Shown here: positions 32,156 through 39,814 of the stretch, in pieces
Numbering within the stretch: the stretch's first letter is position 1
How the letters are laid out: each line of letters opens with the position of its first letter
The notes under the pieces: model-generated
The model's input: the letters and a program-made list of their open reading frames with translations, nothing else
The model's database searches: none
What the model was told of the DNA's origin: nothing
Origin: Geoanaerobacter pelophilus
GTDB lineage: Bacteria > Desulfobacterota > Desulfuromonadia > Geobacterales > DSM-12255
Assembly (NCBI RefSeq): GCF_018476885.1
Contig: NZ_JAHCVJ010000009.1
Location: forward strand, 90,068 to 154,067
Direction: 5' to 3'
DNA: 64,000 bases
Made by a program: the position numbers and the translations under genes

Positions 32156-34561
32156 TTATGATACTCCTTTGCCATTCAGATAGTTACCATATCGCTTGTC
32201 TAGCCCCTGTATGTGGTTAATCAACCAGTCTTTCAGGAATACCATCACTTCGGTACTGAGTGCTGAACTGTTGCTGTTGAACTTATTCTGCAGGTCGATA
32301 GCGGTTTTCTTCAGTTCTTCGTGTGCCTTCTTATGCATGGCCAGGTCAGGGTAGTTGTGCTGTGCCATGACACGCTCTTCATCGGAAAAATGTGATGCAG
32401 TGTACTGAATGAGCCCATCCAGAATCGATTTCAAGGTGGCATGGCCCTTGCCGGTTTTCATGGAATCATTTAGTTGGTTCACCATATCGACCAGTCGCTT
32501 GTGCTGGTCGTCAAACTGGCGGATATTGACGCTGTATTTGGAGTTCCATTGTAAAAATGAGACATTATCATTCGATAAACGATCCAGCATATCGATAAGG
32601 TACTCAGATTGTGAGATCATTTCGTCGCAGTATTCATGGGCTTTGCGGGGATCTCCGTTGTTAAACGCAAGCACAGCCTGCTTGCCAAGTTCGTGGACCT
32701 TAGCGTGCGGGCCTTCGATCTCCCGGAACAACTGTTGATGTCCGCAGAGTTCCTTGCCGGTTCCTTGACACCACTTGCCGAACGCACAGGTGAGGTGAGT
32801 AGGCAAGTTATTCGGGTCGAGACGTGTCGCACCTGACAGGTGTGAGCGAATCTTGCCAGTGAAGATCATATGTGCGCTCTTGGCCTTCTTGAGGCTCAAA
32901 GCAACATTTTCTTCGATTGTAAACTTGTTGAGGTCTGCCATTAACGATTCTGCTAGCGTATTGAGATGGCTCGCCTCTACCGAAGATTCATGTGCGCTTT
33001 GAGAACTCTGACGGACGACATCTGTAATGCGCTGCATATTACCGCTGATCTCGCTGGTTGTAGCCGTTTGTTCTTCCGCTGCAGTGGCAATCTGACTCAC
33101 CTGCATGGAGAGATTGCTGATCTGGGCAAGGATTGAATCGATCGCCTCACCCGAGCGGGCGGCCTCCTGAGTGCCTTGCTCAACCTGGACAACTCCTTCT
33201 TCCATAGACGAAACAGCGGTCTTGGTTTCCTGCTGGATCGACTTAATCATTGTGTCAATCTCTTTGGTCGCTTTGGTGGTGCGCTCTGCAAGAGCACGAA
33301 CTTCGTCGGCTACTACGGCAAAGCCGCGTCCCTGTTCGCCAGCCCTGGCTGCCTCAATTGCTGCGTTCAGTGCTAGCAGATTTGTCTGATCCGCTATATC
33401 CTGAATAGTACCTATAATCTGGCCGATCTGCTCCGACTTCTCTCCCAAAGATCCGACTGTCTTTGCCGACTCGCTGACCCGCTGTGCGATTCGCTCCATA
33501 ACGGCTATGCTGTTCTTGATGATTGTTGATCCATGATTGGCTTGTTCAGAGGCCTGTGACGCACTTTCAGCGGCAAGTTGGCAATTCTTTGCGATATCAC
33601 TGGAAGTTGCTGCCATCTCTTCACCTGCTGTGGCCACAGTCGTGGTTTCGCTTGCAACCTGTTCAGAACCTGCAGCAAGAGTTTCCGAAGACATGTGTAC
33701 TTTCGACGCTGCTGCGGTGACCTCAGAGGCTATTGCGGTCAGATTGTTGATGCTGCTAGTGAATGTCGATGCAATCTGGTCAAACGATTTTGCAATCTGG
33801 CTCATCTCGTCTGTACCTCTCATGTTGCATCGAGCGGTCAGGTCACCTTTTTCGATATGACCTGCTGTTTCCATAAGGCTTCTGGTAGATTTTGTAATTG
33901 AGCGAATTATTAGAAATCCGACAGTTACAGCCAAGATTACTCCAATGATAATACTTGCTACCGACCAGCCTATCATCTTCTGGTAGGATGCGTTACTGCT
34001 CTGATAGAGGTCCTTTGCCTGCTTCAACTGGAACTCAAGCAACAATTGCGCATCACCGGCTGCTTTTTTGGCTTGGGCGGTGCCCCCTTTGAAAATGAGT
34101 TCGTTGACGACCCCAAAATTGTTGCTCTTGATATTGTCCAGGGCAGGGGAGACAGTCTTGTCAATAAATTCATTCTTGGTAGTGTTAAACGCATCAGCAA
34201 GTTTCTTTTCTTCTGGGGAGTCAATGGTCTTTTCGTACTCGGTCCAGAGTTTCGTTATTTCACCAAGAGCCTTTTCGACACTCTCGGTGTGGTTCGTAAC
34301 GGGATGATCGTGAAGTTTGCTGACTTGGTTGGCTGGGTCGTGGATTGCGGCAAAAGCAAGTTCACGAACTATGGCGTTTATGCTTGCCCGAACAGTTGTT
34401 ATCTGGACCACCGGCACCAGATTATTGTTGTACATGTCCTCCATCCCAGAATTGGCTCTTTTGGTGCTACCGAGGCCGATAAGGCCGATGATCACCATAC
34501 CGAAGGAAAGAAGTGAAACGACCAAAATCAGTTTTGCTCTGACTGTAGATAATGTCAGCAT
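32156..34561 (-). CDS. Methyl-accepting chemotaxis protein with CZB zinc domain and C-terminal bacteriohemerythrin
   Basis: An 801-aa chemoreceptor: TM1 ~res 5-30, a four-helix-type periplasmic sensor, TM2 ~res 200-222, HAMP, and the methyl-accepting domain with the conserved tip ([20 protein letters not shown] and [18 protein letters not shown]). A CZB domain follows (H...CAFGKWC......H..VH), whose Cys and His bind zinc. The end is a bacteriohemerythrin with all di-iron ligands visible ([36 protein letters not shown]). The receptor probably senses O2 or redox state. ATG 34561 is used because AGGAGG lies six bases upstream; the longer frame starts with a TTG inside the ribosome-binding site. 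Confidence 0.9.
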   Translation of the reverse strand: MLTLSTVRAKLILVVSLLSFGMVIIGLIGLGSTKRANSGMEDMYNNNLVPVVQITTVRASINAIVRELAFAAIHDPANQVSKLHDHPVTNHTESVEKALGEITKLWTEYEKTIDSPEEKKLADAFNTTKNEFIDKTVSPALDNIKSNNFGVVNELIFKGGTAQAKKAAGDAQLLLEFQLKQAKDLYQSSNASYQKMIGWSVASIIIGVILAVTVGFLIIRSITKSTRSLMETAGHIEKGDLTARCNMRGTDEMSQIAKSFDQIASTFTSSINNLTAIASEVTAAASKVHMSSETLAAGSEQVASETTTVATAGEEMAATSSDIAKNCQLAAESASQASEQANHGSTIIKNSIAVMERIAQRVSESAKTVGSLGEKSEQIGQIIGTIQDIADQTNLLALNAAIEAARAGEQGRGFAVVADEVRALAERTTKATKEIDTMIKSIQQETKTAVSSMEEGVVQVEQGTQEAARSGEAIDSILAQISNLSMQVSQIATAAEEQTATTSEISGNMQRITDVVRQSSQSAHESSVEASHLNTLAESLMADLNKFTIEENVALSLKKAKSAHMIFTGKIRSHLSGATRLDPNNLPTHLTCAFGKWCQGTGKELCGHQQLFREIEGPHAKVHELGKQAVLAFNNGDPRKAHEYCDEMISQSEYLIDMLDRLSNDNVSFLQWNSKYSVNIRQFDDQHKRLVDMVNQLNDSMKTGKGHATLKSILDGLIQYTASHFSDEERVMAQHNYPDLAMHKKAHEELKKTAIDLQNKFNSNSSALSTEVMVFLKDWLINHIQGLDKRYGNYLNGKGVS

Positions 34562-34885
34562 GTACAGCCTCCTCAAGTAATATGAATATTGCTATTCTAT
34601 CATTTCTGTGTAGAGTACAAGAGCAATACGCGAAATATTCTGCTTTATTGAACGTGCATTGTGCAAAGCCGCCCAATTTAGGACTGCTTTGCACGTTTAG
34701 ACATCATGGTTTTAGTCGGTAAGTTTCTTTTGTCTAGTTCCCTTCAGTTAGAAGTTCATAGGGAGCCAGCTTCTGCGTAAACTTGTAATTGTGATTTCGG
34801 CATGCCGAAGTGGTTGGCTGTTGACAAGCGTCCGGTATGCCGTGTAAAAAGTCATGACCTACGTGAAGATGTTATGAGGGGTGCC
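34562..34885. other. Intergenic region between chemoreceptor and IHF genes
   Basis: 324 bases without a gene. It contains a 9-bp inverted repeat, GTGCAAAGC (34661-34669) with GCTTTGCAC (34686-34694), 16 bases between arms, and a sigma70-like promoter for the ihfA-like gene (34821-34850). The inverted repeat may be an operator or a transcription stop; it has no T-run. Two longer in-frame starts upstream of ihfA (from 34802) are not supported by a ribosome-binding site. Confidence 0.4.
34821..34850 (+). promoter_or_regulatory. Putative sigma70 promoter for the IHF-like gene
   Basis: A consensus -35 box TTGACA (34821-34826) is followed after 18 bases by TAAAAA (34845-34850), a 4-of-6 match to the -10 consensus. 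Transcription would start near 34857, 29 bases before the ATG at 34886. Confidence 0.4.
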
Positions 34886-35161
34886 ATGACGAAAGCTGAT
34901 ATGGTCCAGAAGGTTAGTGATGTATCCAATCTCACCTTGAAGGAAGCCGGTGAGATTGTTGAAGCAGTGCTGGATATAATGAAGGAAGCTTTGGAGAAGG
35001 GTGAGATGCTTAAGATCTCCGGGTTTGGGAATTTTGTTGTTAAGCAGAAGCAGGCTCGGAAGGGGAGAAACCCGCAGACCGGGGAGTCCATCACCCTAGA
35101 TGCCCGCCGGGTGCTGACCTTCAAGCCGAGCAACCTGCTGCGCGATGCAGTAAACAACTGA
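34886..35161 (+). CDS. IHF/HU-family DNA-bending protein, IhfA-like
   Basis: A 91-aa protein of the HU/IHF family: MTKADMVQKVSD, the helical dimer core, and the DNA-binding arm GFGNFVVKQKQARKGRNPQTGESI with the intercalating Pro of the RNP motif. The C-terminal LDARRVLTFKPSNLLRDAVN resembles IHF alpha (TARRVVTFRPGQKLK). It bends DNA to organise the nucleoid, regulators or recombination. The start is ATG 34886 with GAGGGG six bases upstream. It is not next to pheT, where ihfA normally sits, so it may be a second copy. Its proximity to an integrative element (35-39.6 kb) suggests a possible role in integration, which is inference. Confidence 0.82.
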   Translation: MTKADMVQKVSDVSNLTLKEAGEIVEAVLDIMKEALEKGEMLKISGFGNFVVKQKQARKGRNPQTGESITLDARRVLTFKPSNLLRDAVNN

Positions 35162-35233
35162 TTTTTGCCATGTAAAAGAGCGCCAACATTCTTCAATGTT
35201 GCTCATAAAGTGACTGTTTAAAAAGGTATAAAA

Positions 35234-35271
35234 CTGTGCTCCATCCGGAATCGTTTCCGGATGGAGCACAG
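35234..35271 (-). terminator. Strong terminator, 17-bp perfect stem, between ihfA-like and minus-strand gene
   Basis: CTGTGCTCCATCCGGAA (35234-35250) and its complement TTCCGGATGGAGCACAG (35255-35271) form a perfect 17-bp stem with loop TCGT. Read on the minus strand it begins four bases after the stop of the gene ending at 35275 and is followed by TTTTATACCTTTTT. It is probably bidirectional, closing the ihfA-like gene too. Confidence 0.8.
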
Positions 35272-35274
35272 GAG

Positions 35275-35820
35275 TTAATCCGAAGCTACTGAATTCTCTT
35301 TTCCTGCACACTTTGCCCATTTCCCCATTACGTCGAGCAGTCTACCGGCAACCCGTTTGCGGTCCAGCACTATGCCGAAGGATGTTTCCAGCCTGATCAG
35401 TATCTCCGGATATAACTTTGCGGCATCGTCAAACTTGTCCCAGTCCGGATGATACTCGCTGCAAAGTTTCATCGCATCCTCTCCGTATGGATATGGTTGC
35501 GGGGGCAATGCATCGTTTGTCTCCAGAATCTCTTCAGTCACATTCGGACATTCATAGAATGATATGCAGTTGAGGCAGGATGTGCCTGACAAGTTGATGG
35601 ATATATTGCACAGAAGAACTTCTTCGATGGCTTTGAGCAGTTTCTCCGCATCCGTGGTAGTGTCGATCAGGCACATCCGCGTGCTGATCAATGCATACTC
35701 CTTCTTGAGCATGCGCGGCGGGGCACCGAGGAACTCAAGTTTGGCGGCACGAATAAGGGTCTCTGCCAACAGCTTGAAGCGATTGTCTCTATGGTTGACT
35801 ATGCGGACACATTTTCCCAT
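35275..35820 (-). CDS. Hypothetical protein, cysteine-containing, in putative integrative element
   Basis: A 181-aa protein with no recognised domain: MGKCVRIVNHRDNRFKLLAETLIRAAKLEFLG, then a Cys-rich patch (CNISINLSGTSCLNCISFYEC) that could bind metal, and an acidic helical C-terminus. AAGGAG is eight bases before the ATG. It lies 44 bases downstream of the OB-HD gene on the same strand, ends in a strong terminator, and so is probably the last gene of the xis-int operon. Its base composition is not visibly unlike that of its neighbours. Function is unknown. Confidence 0.5.
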   Translation of the reverse strand: MGKCVRIVNHRDNRFKLLAETLIRAAKLEFLGAPPRMLKKEYALISTRMCLIDTTTDAEKLLKAIEEVLLCNISINLSGTSCLNCISFYECPNVTEEILETNDALPPQPYPYGEDAMKLCSEYHPDWDKFDDAAKLYPEILIRLETSFGIVLDRKRVAGRLLDVMGKWAKCAGKENSVASD

Positions 35821-35864
35821 GTGATGACTCCTTTTCTTGATCTAAATACTTTATCGACGGTAAA

Positions 35865-36809
35865 TTACCGCCTATTGCCGTGGTCTTCCTGATAAGGCTG
35901 CGGACGCCAGAAGCCGTCCTTGAACAGAGATTTCGTGGCATTCCGCCACAAGGGGAGGGCGGAGAAATCGCTAAGTTCACGACTTAAGCCGGCGCTTATG
36001 CGGTCGGCAGCGAGAACCGCCTCGGCAATGGTCATTAGTGGGAATTGCCGAAACGTGTGATTCTTCCAGGTCAGAAGATAACGTAGCGCTAGGGCACCGT
36101 CCGACCACTCATGATCTAGCTTTTGAAGGTGCGGATTGAGAACTTCAAGGGTCAGCGCTTCATGGTTGAGCAAAAAGCCGGCATGGCTCAATTTCGATGC
36201 ATTAGACAACGTTCTGATCTTGCCGACATCATGCATCAGGGCTGCAACTACACCGAGTTCCCTTGTCTCGCATGAAAACTGCGGCATGCAGATAATAATC
36301 TCTGCGCATTCCAGGCTGTGTTCCAGCAACCCACCGGCATAAGAGTGATGATTAACTCTGCTGGCAGGAAGAGCTACGAACGGCAGGGCAATAGAGTCAT
36401 CATCAAAAATACTGACCAGAAAGTTCCGGAGCGGCTTGCTTTCGATTACCATCACCGTTTGATGCAGGTATGGCATCAGGCAAATAAGAGGGCACTGCCA
36501 GGCCGGAATCAGCTCAACCGGGTGTGCACCATAATCCTTTATCGTCTGTATCGAATTGACCAGACCGACACATTTCCCGTCCAGGCACTCCAGCCTGGCA
36601 CTGACCGATACATGGTCCATCTCCGTCAGGTTCGGAGGTCCGTAATCGGCGTCAATCCAGAGATAACTCTTGAGCGATCCAGTCATGTCACCCAGTTCAA
36701 AAGAGGCGTACGGCGCACCGCTCCTGGAAGTGCCAAGCATGAGAGAACGGATACGGTATTCACCCGAGAAGGTTGTTCCATGACTATGTACAAGGTCTGC
36801 GATTAACAT
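35865..36809 (-). CDS. OB-fold plus HD-domain protein (YhaM-like 3'-5' exoribonuclease family)
   Basis: A 314-aa protein. The first ~110 residues look like an OB-fold (GEYRIRSLMLGTSRSGAPYASFELGDMTGSLKSYLW), and a central HD phosphohydrolase domain follows with HHSYAGGLLEHSLECAEI (~res 153) and LMHDVGKI (~res 190), plus LNHEALTLEV. This matches the arrangement of YhaM, an exoribonuclease that acts in a Mn/Co-dependent way. The OB-fold binds nucleic acid. Start and int stop overlap (TAATG), so the gene is coupled to the integrase, which is unusual for a housekeeping nuclease. The sequence of the product cannot say whether RNA or DNA is cut. Confidence 0.75.
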   Translation of the reverse strand: MLIADLVHSHGTTFSGEYRIRSLMLGTSRSGAPYASFELGDMTGSLKSYLWIDADYGPPNLTEMDHVSVSARLECLDGKCVGLVNSIQTIKDYGAHPVELIPAWQCPLICLMPYLHQTVMVIESKPLRNFLVSIFDDDSIALPFVALPASRVNHHSYAGGLLEHSLECAEIIICMPQFSCETRELGVVAALMHDVGKIRTLSNASKLSHAGFLLNHEALTLEVLNPHLQKLDHEWSDGALALRYLLTWKNHTFRQFPLMTIAEAVLAADRISAGLSRELSDFSALPLWRNATKSLFKDGFWRPQPYQEDHGNRR

Positions 36810-38002
36810 TAGGCGCCTCCCTTCGTGCCGACTTTCTTGGACAGCAGCTTGTCAAAAGCTGATCCGTCCTGGCGAGTCAGGTTTGGAACAAAGCGCGAAT
36901 AGACTGTGAACAGCATCCGGGTATTGACATGACCCATTTGCCTGGCGATCCACTCAGGGTTTTCCCCTGCTGCAAGCCATAAAGTTGCTGTGGTATGCCT
37001 GGTCTGATAAGGGGTCCTTCTTTTGATGCCAAGCCGCTTCAGGGTCGGGTACCAGATGCGGTTCGATACATTTTGATAGTTGAGCGGATCGCCTTTTCGG
37101 TTGCAGAATACGAATTTTCCAAACTTGCCGGTCACATCTTGCTGCGATTTTAGAGCTTGGTAAATGACTGAAGACATCTGAATGGTACGGTGAGACTCTT
37201 GAGTTTTGGCCGTATCTTCCCGACCAAAGACGATAGTTTCTCGGATGTAGATCTCTCGTCGGTCGAAATTGACATACTGCCATTTGAGGCCGTCAATCTC
37301 GCCGGTGCGCATGCCGGTGAAGAATCTGACCGTGTAATAGTTGAAGAAATCCGGGCGCACATTGGCAAGGAACAGATTGGTCTCTTCGAGTGTAAACGGA
37401 TCCACGTCGGTCTTCGGGACACGGAGCTGTTTAATCCCATTGCAAGGTGTGGTAAAGTTGTATCGGTCGGCTGCTTCTGCCATTATCATGCGCAAAGGCG
37501 TCATGATATGATTGATCCGGTCAGCTGAAAGCCCTGTCTTGGTTCCGTTCGGTACTTTGGCGAGTGTGGAGCGAAACTTCAGGATTTCAGCCTTGGTGAT
37601 GCAGCCGACCTCTTTACCCTTGAACTCCGGGATCAGATAGCGGTTAAAGGTTACCTTCAATGTTTCCTTATACGAAAACTTCCACTGGAGGGAATTTTCG
37701 TCGTACCAAGTCCACGCGAACTCCTCGAACAATGGGGTAGCGTTTGTTGTAGACTTTTCTGGTGTCTTTACTTCCTCTTTAGCCGCGGCGAATTTGCTTG
37801 CTAACGGTGAATTAGGGAAGTAGGCACTGTAGTCGAAACTGTCTAGAGTAATCTCGGCCTCGATTTTTTTGAGTACCTTTTCCATTCTTTTGCGGTTTTC
37901 TGAAGTGTCCGGCAAGGTAGTCTGTTCACGGCACCGGACGCCCTGATACCTGAAATCGAACATGAGCAGACCGTTCTCTTTTCGTGTACGGATACTACCC
38001 AT
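36809..38002 (-). CDS. int: Tyrosine-family site-specific integrase
   Basis: A 397-aa phage/ICE-type integrase. The N-terminus (MGSIRTRKENGLLMFDFRYQGVRCREQTTL) resembles the arm-binding domain of the DUF3596 type. A core-binding domain follows (~res 80-190), and the catalytic domain has Arg in TGMRTGEI, His-Arg in TRHTTAT (~res 337), a conserved GH and the nucleophile Tyr in FTVYSRF (~res 370). ATG 38002 is preceded by GAGGGGGTG and overlaps the excisionase-like gene by eight bases. The frame from 38023 is longer but not supported. It sits close to tRNA-Val (39573), the likely target; it is transcribed away from it. Confidence 0.87.
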   Translation of the reverse strand: MGSIRTRKENGLLMFDFRYQGVRCREQTTLPDTSENRKRMEKVLKKIEAEITLDSFDYSAYFPNSPLASKFAAAKEEVKTPEKSTTNATPLFEEFAWTWYDENSLQWKFSYKETLKVTFNRYLIPEFKGKEVGCITKAEILKFRSTLAKVPNGTKTGLSADRINHIMTPLRMIMAEAADRYNFTTPCNGIKQLRVPKTDVDPFTLEETNLFLANVRPDFFNYYTVRFFTGMRTGEIDGLKWQYVNFDRREIYIRETIVFGREDTAKTQESHRTIQMSSVIYQALKSQQDVTGKFGKFVFCNRKGDPLNYQNVSNRIWYPTLKRLGIKRRTPYQTRHTTATLWLAAGENPEWIARQMGHVNTRMLFTVYSRFVPNLTRQDGSAFDKLLSKKVGTKGGA

Positions 38003-38234
38003 TAACAACACCCCCTCTCGCAAGCGGAATCATAGGCATTTCCTCGACAGATGCTTTCATCATGTCGCGTTCGATTGATTCCCAGATGTAAAGTATTTTC
38101 CTGCGGCCAAACGGTCTGATGTAGTGGATTCCTTCAAGTAGTACTGAATCTTTCAGGCACTCTCTGATGTACCTGCTGTCGTAGTGAAGTCGACATGCCA
38201 GTTCCTCGGTTGTGATGTAGGTTGCTGTAGCCAT
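37995..38234 (-). CDS. Excisionase-like / AlpA-type DNA-binding protein
   Basis: A 79-aa protein with an N-terminal winged or simple helix-turn-helix (MATATYITTEELACRLHYDSRYIRECLKD; ITTEELAxRLxxxxRYIREC resembles MerR/excisionase-type). The size and overlap with int suggest a recombination directionality factor. GGGAGG lies a few bases upstream of the ATG. Its promoter is the one with TTGACA at 38288-38293, which contains the palindrome at 38272-38285, so it may be repressed by the divergent XRE protein. Whether it promotes excision is not tested. Confidence 0.65.
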   Translation of the reverse strand: MATATYITTEELACRLHYDSRYIRECLKDSVLLEGIHYIRPFGRRKILYIWESIERDMMKASVEEMPMIPLARGGVVNG

Positions 38235-38264
38235 AATTAACCTCCCGACGTTTTATTTAAGTGC

Positions 38265-38293
38265 ATCATGCCATGAATATTCATGCATGTCAA
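38265..38293 (-). promoter_or_regulatory. Promoter of the xis-int operon with an operator inside the spacer
   Basis: On the minus strand TTGACA (complement of 38288-38293), a 17-base spacer and CATGAT (complement of 38265-38270) form a sigma70-type promoter about 31 bases before the xis start. The perfect 14-bp palindrome CATGAATATTCATG (38272-38285) lies entirely in the spacer, so any protein bound there would block RNA polymerase. Confidence 0.6.
38272..38285. promoter_or_regulatory. Operator palindrome between divergent xre and xis-int
   Basis: CATGAATATTCATG is identical on both strands and is the centre of a larger imperfect repeat (GCATGATGCC...GCATGTC). It lies between the divergent genes of an integrative element and within the xis-int promoter spacer, so it is the most likely binding site of the XRE protein at 38389. 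Confidence 0.55.
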
Positions 38294-38323
38294 GAATAAT
38301 ATGTGTGATATGCAATGATGTGC

Positions 38324-38352
38324 TTGTGGTGATTGAATATGAGTGGTATGTT
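38324..38352 (+). promoter_or_regulatory. Possible promoter for the XRE regulator
   Basis: TTGTGG (38324-38329), 17-base spacer, TATGTT (38347-38352). Both boxes match the sigma70 consensus only partly. It lies 37 bases upstream of the XRE start at 38389. Confidence 0.3.
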
Positions 38353-38388
38353 TTTGGTGCGATCTATAGTCTTGGGATAGGGGGGAGT

Positions 38389-38643
38389 ATGATCAGATTT
38401 CGTTTGCGAGAGATCATAATGAATGAGGAATTTAATTCAGGAAAAAGAATAACTTTAGGCAGTATTGCCGCAGCAACAGGGATCAAGCAACCTACACTGT
38501 CAAGAATTGCTGGAACGCGGGGTTACAACACCACAACTGATAATATTGATAAACTCTGTCGATATTTCAGCTGCAAGGTGAGTGATATAATGGAATATGT
38601 CCCGGATGAGGATCTAGTGAGAGGAGAAGGCCATATAAAATGA
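38389..38643 (+). CDS. XRE-family (Cro/CI-type) transcriptional regulator
   Basis: An 84-aa protein that is mostly one helix-turn-helix: MIRFRLREIIMNEEF, then GSIAAATGIKQPTLSRIAGT (recognition helix QPTLSRI) and a small C-terminal helix (DKLCRYFSCKVSDIMEYVPD). This is the short XRE form used by phage and element repressors. The start at 38389 is preceded by AGGGGG; the frame extending back to 38287 is not supported. It probably autoregulates and represses the xis-int promoter through the palindrome at 38272. Its stop overlaps the isochorismatase start (ATGA), so the two are coupled. Confidence 0.75.
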   Translation: MIRFRLREIIMNEEFNSGKRITLGSIAAATGIKQPTLSRIAGTRGYNTTTDNIDKLCRYFSCKVSDIMEYVPDEDLVRGEGHIK

Positions 38644-39200
38644 AGACGGCACTTGTAATTATCGATATTCAAAATGACTATTTCCCGAACGGTAACATGG
38701 AACTTGAAGGAAGCATCCAGGCAGCGTCAGCAACTGCACGCGTCCTTGCCCAATTCCGCAAGGAAAAGTGGCCAATATACCATGTACAGCATTCATCAAT
38801 TAGACCTGGCAGTACATTCTTTTTGCCGGGCACGGTGGGCGCGGAGATTCACAATTATGTGAAACCTCTCCCCGACGAACCCGTTATCATTAAACACTAT
38901 CCGAACAGTTTCAGGGAAACTGATCTTCTGGAGCGACTAAAGGCAGCTGGAATTGGGACTCTGCTCGTCTGTGGCATGATGAGCCATATGTGTGTCGATG
39001 CCACCGTACGTACTGCCTTTGACCTCGGATTTAGCATTATCCTGGCTCACGATGCATGCGCCACCAGGTAACTCTCTTTCAACGGCGTTACGGTGCCGGC
39101 AAAACAGGTGCACGCTTCCTTCATGGCGGCCCTCGGAAGCGTATATGCAAAGACAATGGCAGTGGATGATATCCTTGAGAACATCACCGCTACAGAATAA
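38640..39200 (+). pseudogene. Isochorismatase-family cysteine hydrolase broken by an in-frame stop
   Basis: Residues 1-143 form most of an isochorismatase-like hydrolase: catalytic Asp in VIIDIQNDYF (~res 10), Lys in VIIKHYPNSF (~res 83) and the nucleophile Cys in GMMSHMCVDATVR (~res 117). The frame then meets TAA (39069-39071) inside the usual DACATR[E/D]L motif and continues in the same frame for 42 codons (LSFNGVTVPAKQVH... to TAA 39198-39200), which match the C-terminal helices of the family. A single base change from GAA or AAA to TAA would explain this. It may therefore be non-functional. The start is coupled to the XRE gene. Confidence 0.75.
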
Positions 39201-39283
39201 AATCGTCAGTTCGTATGGCCAAATCCCCTTTTAATACATTTGCAGAAATTTGGTCACAAACCTCATAAAAAGTGGGCCCTGCA

Positions 39284-39460
39284 GGGTAGGGGTCAACGAC
39301 TGAAAAAATGACTGCTACCTGTTGTGCCGTCTCAATTCATACATAAATTCAGCATGATACATGGGTAAAGGTAGTGGTCATATACTGCCGGTTTAAGGCA
39401 ATGATCGCTACCGGTCAAGGGTAGAAGTCAAACGAGTGAAAATGCAAGGGTAGGGGTCAA
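39284..39460 (+). repeat. Degenerate direct repeats GGGTAGGGGTCAA
   Basis: GGGTAGGGGTCAA occurs at 39284-39296 and 39448-39460, and GGGTAGAAGTCAA at 39419-39431. The first two listed by position are also followed by related tails (CGACTGAAAA and ACGAGTGAAAA). The spacing is 135 and 29 bases. Such repeat arrays resemble transposase- or integrase-binding arm sites at element ends, but no transposase is present, so this is only a suggestion. Confidence 0.5.
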
Positions 39461-39530
39461 AATTTGCCTTCTGATCGTCACATGACGTTGGATGGGGTGG
39501 GCACAATTTGGGCACAGGATGGGCACAGAT

Positions 39531-39564
39531 AAAAAAAAGAGGCAGCGCTTGTCGCTAACCTCTT
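39531..39564 (-). terminator. Terminator of tRNA-Val
   Basis: On the minus strand AAGAGG...AGCG pairs with CGCT...CCTCTT (two short stems, 6 and 4 bp, separated by an asymmetric bulge), with loop CAAG-like, directly followed by eight T (complement of 39531-39538). It begins nine bases after the tRNA CCA end. Confidence 0.75.
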
Positions 39565-39572
39565 GATATTAT

Positions 39573-39647
39573 TGGTGGGCGATACTGGGATTGAACCAGT
39601 GACTTCTACCGTGTGAAGGTAGCACTCTCCCGCTGAGTTAATCGCCC
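39573..39647 (-). tRNA. tRNA-Val (anticodon CAC), CCA encoded
   Basis: On the minus strand the 75-base gene reads as a full cloverleaf: acceptor GGGCGAT pairs with ATCGCCC, the D arm has CTCAGCGGGAGAG, the anticodon stem is CTACC/GGTAG with loop TTCACAC (anticodon CAC, valine), and the T arm is ACTGG TTCAATC CCAGT. The encoded discriminator A is followed by CCA. Its 3' end points at the putative integrative element on the lower-coordinate side, the normal target geometry for tyrosine integrases. Confidence 0.95.
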
Positions 39648-39750
39648 TTATGCATAGCTTCAATAACAAAAGTATCGACCGATGTCAAGGCCGATCAGGC
39701 TTCATGCTGATGGAAACTCCCTCTGTAAGCCGCATCAGGGCTAATTCGCC

Positions 39751-39779
39751 TTGACCTCGCACCTGTCAACTGATATATT
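39751..39779 (+). promoter_or_regulatory. Sigma70-like promoter for cobO
   Basis: TTGACC (39751-39756), a 17-base spacer and TATATT (39774-39779) closely match the sigma70 consensus; transcription would begin near 39786, 29 bases upstream of the cobO ATG (39815). Confidence 0.6.
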
Positions 39780-39814
39780 CTCCCACAATTCATTAGGCCT
39801 TGGAATAAGGGATT

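Larger units (their letters stand above)
39201..39572. other. Non-coding region with degenerate direct repeats
   Basis: 372 bases between the isochorismatase relic and tRNA-Val, without an open gene. It contains three copies of a ~13-base direct repeat (listed below) and the tRNA terminator. Nothing else recognisable; it might hold an element end or a relic of an insertion sequence. Confidence 0.5.

Noticed and set aside
34661..34694. Hairpin upstream of the IHF gene as a terminator of the chemoreceptor
   Set aside because: The chemoreceptor is transcribed away from this site, so it is on the wrong side; it may be an operator.
34802..34885. N-terminal extension of the IHF-like gene
   Set aside because: The added residues do not match the family and overlap the predicted promoter; ATG 34886 has a good ribosome-binding site.
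35160..35270. Second copy of the tRNA-Val 3' end as an attachment site at the left border
   Set aside because: No stretch resembling the T arm or CCA end was found by eye in this interval or in 34562-34885.
39478..39669. Minus-strand frame of 63 codons across tRNA-Val
   Set aside because: It is the tRNA and its terminator read as protein.
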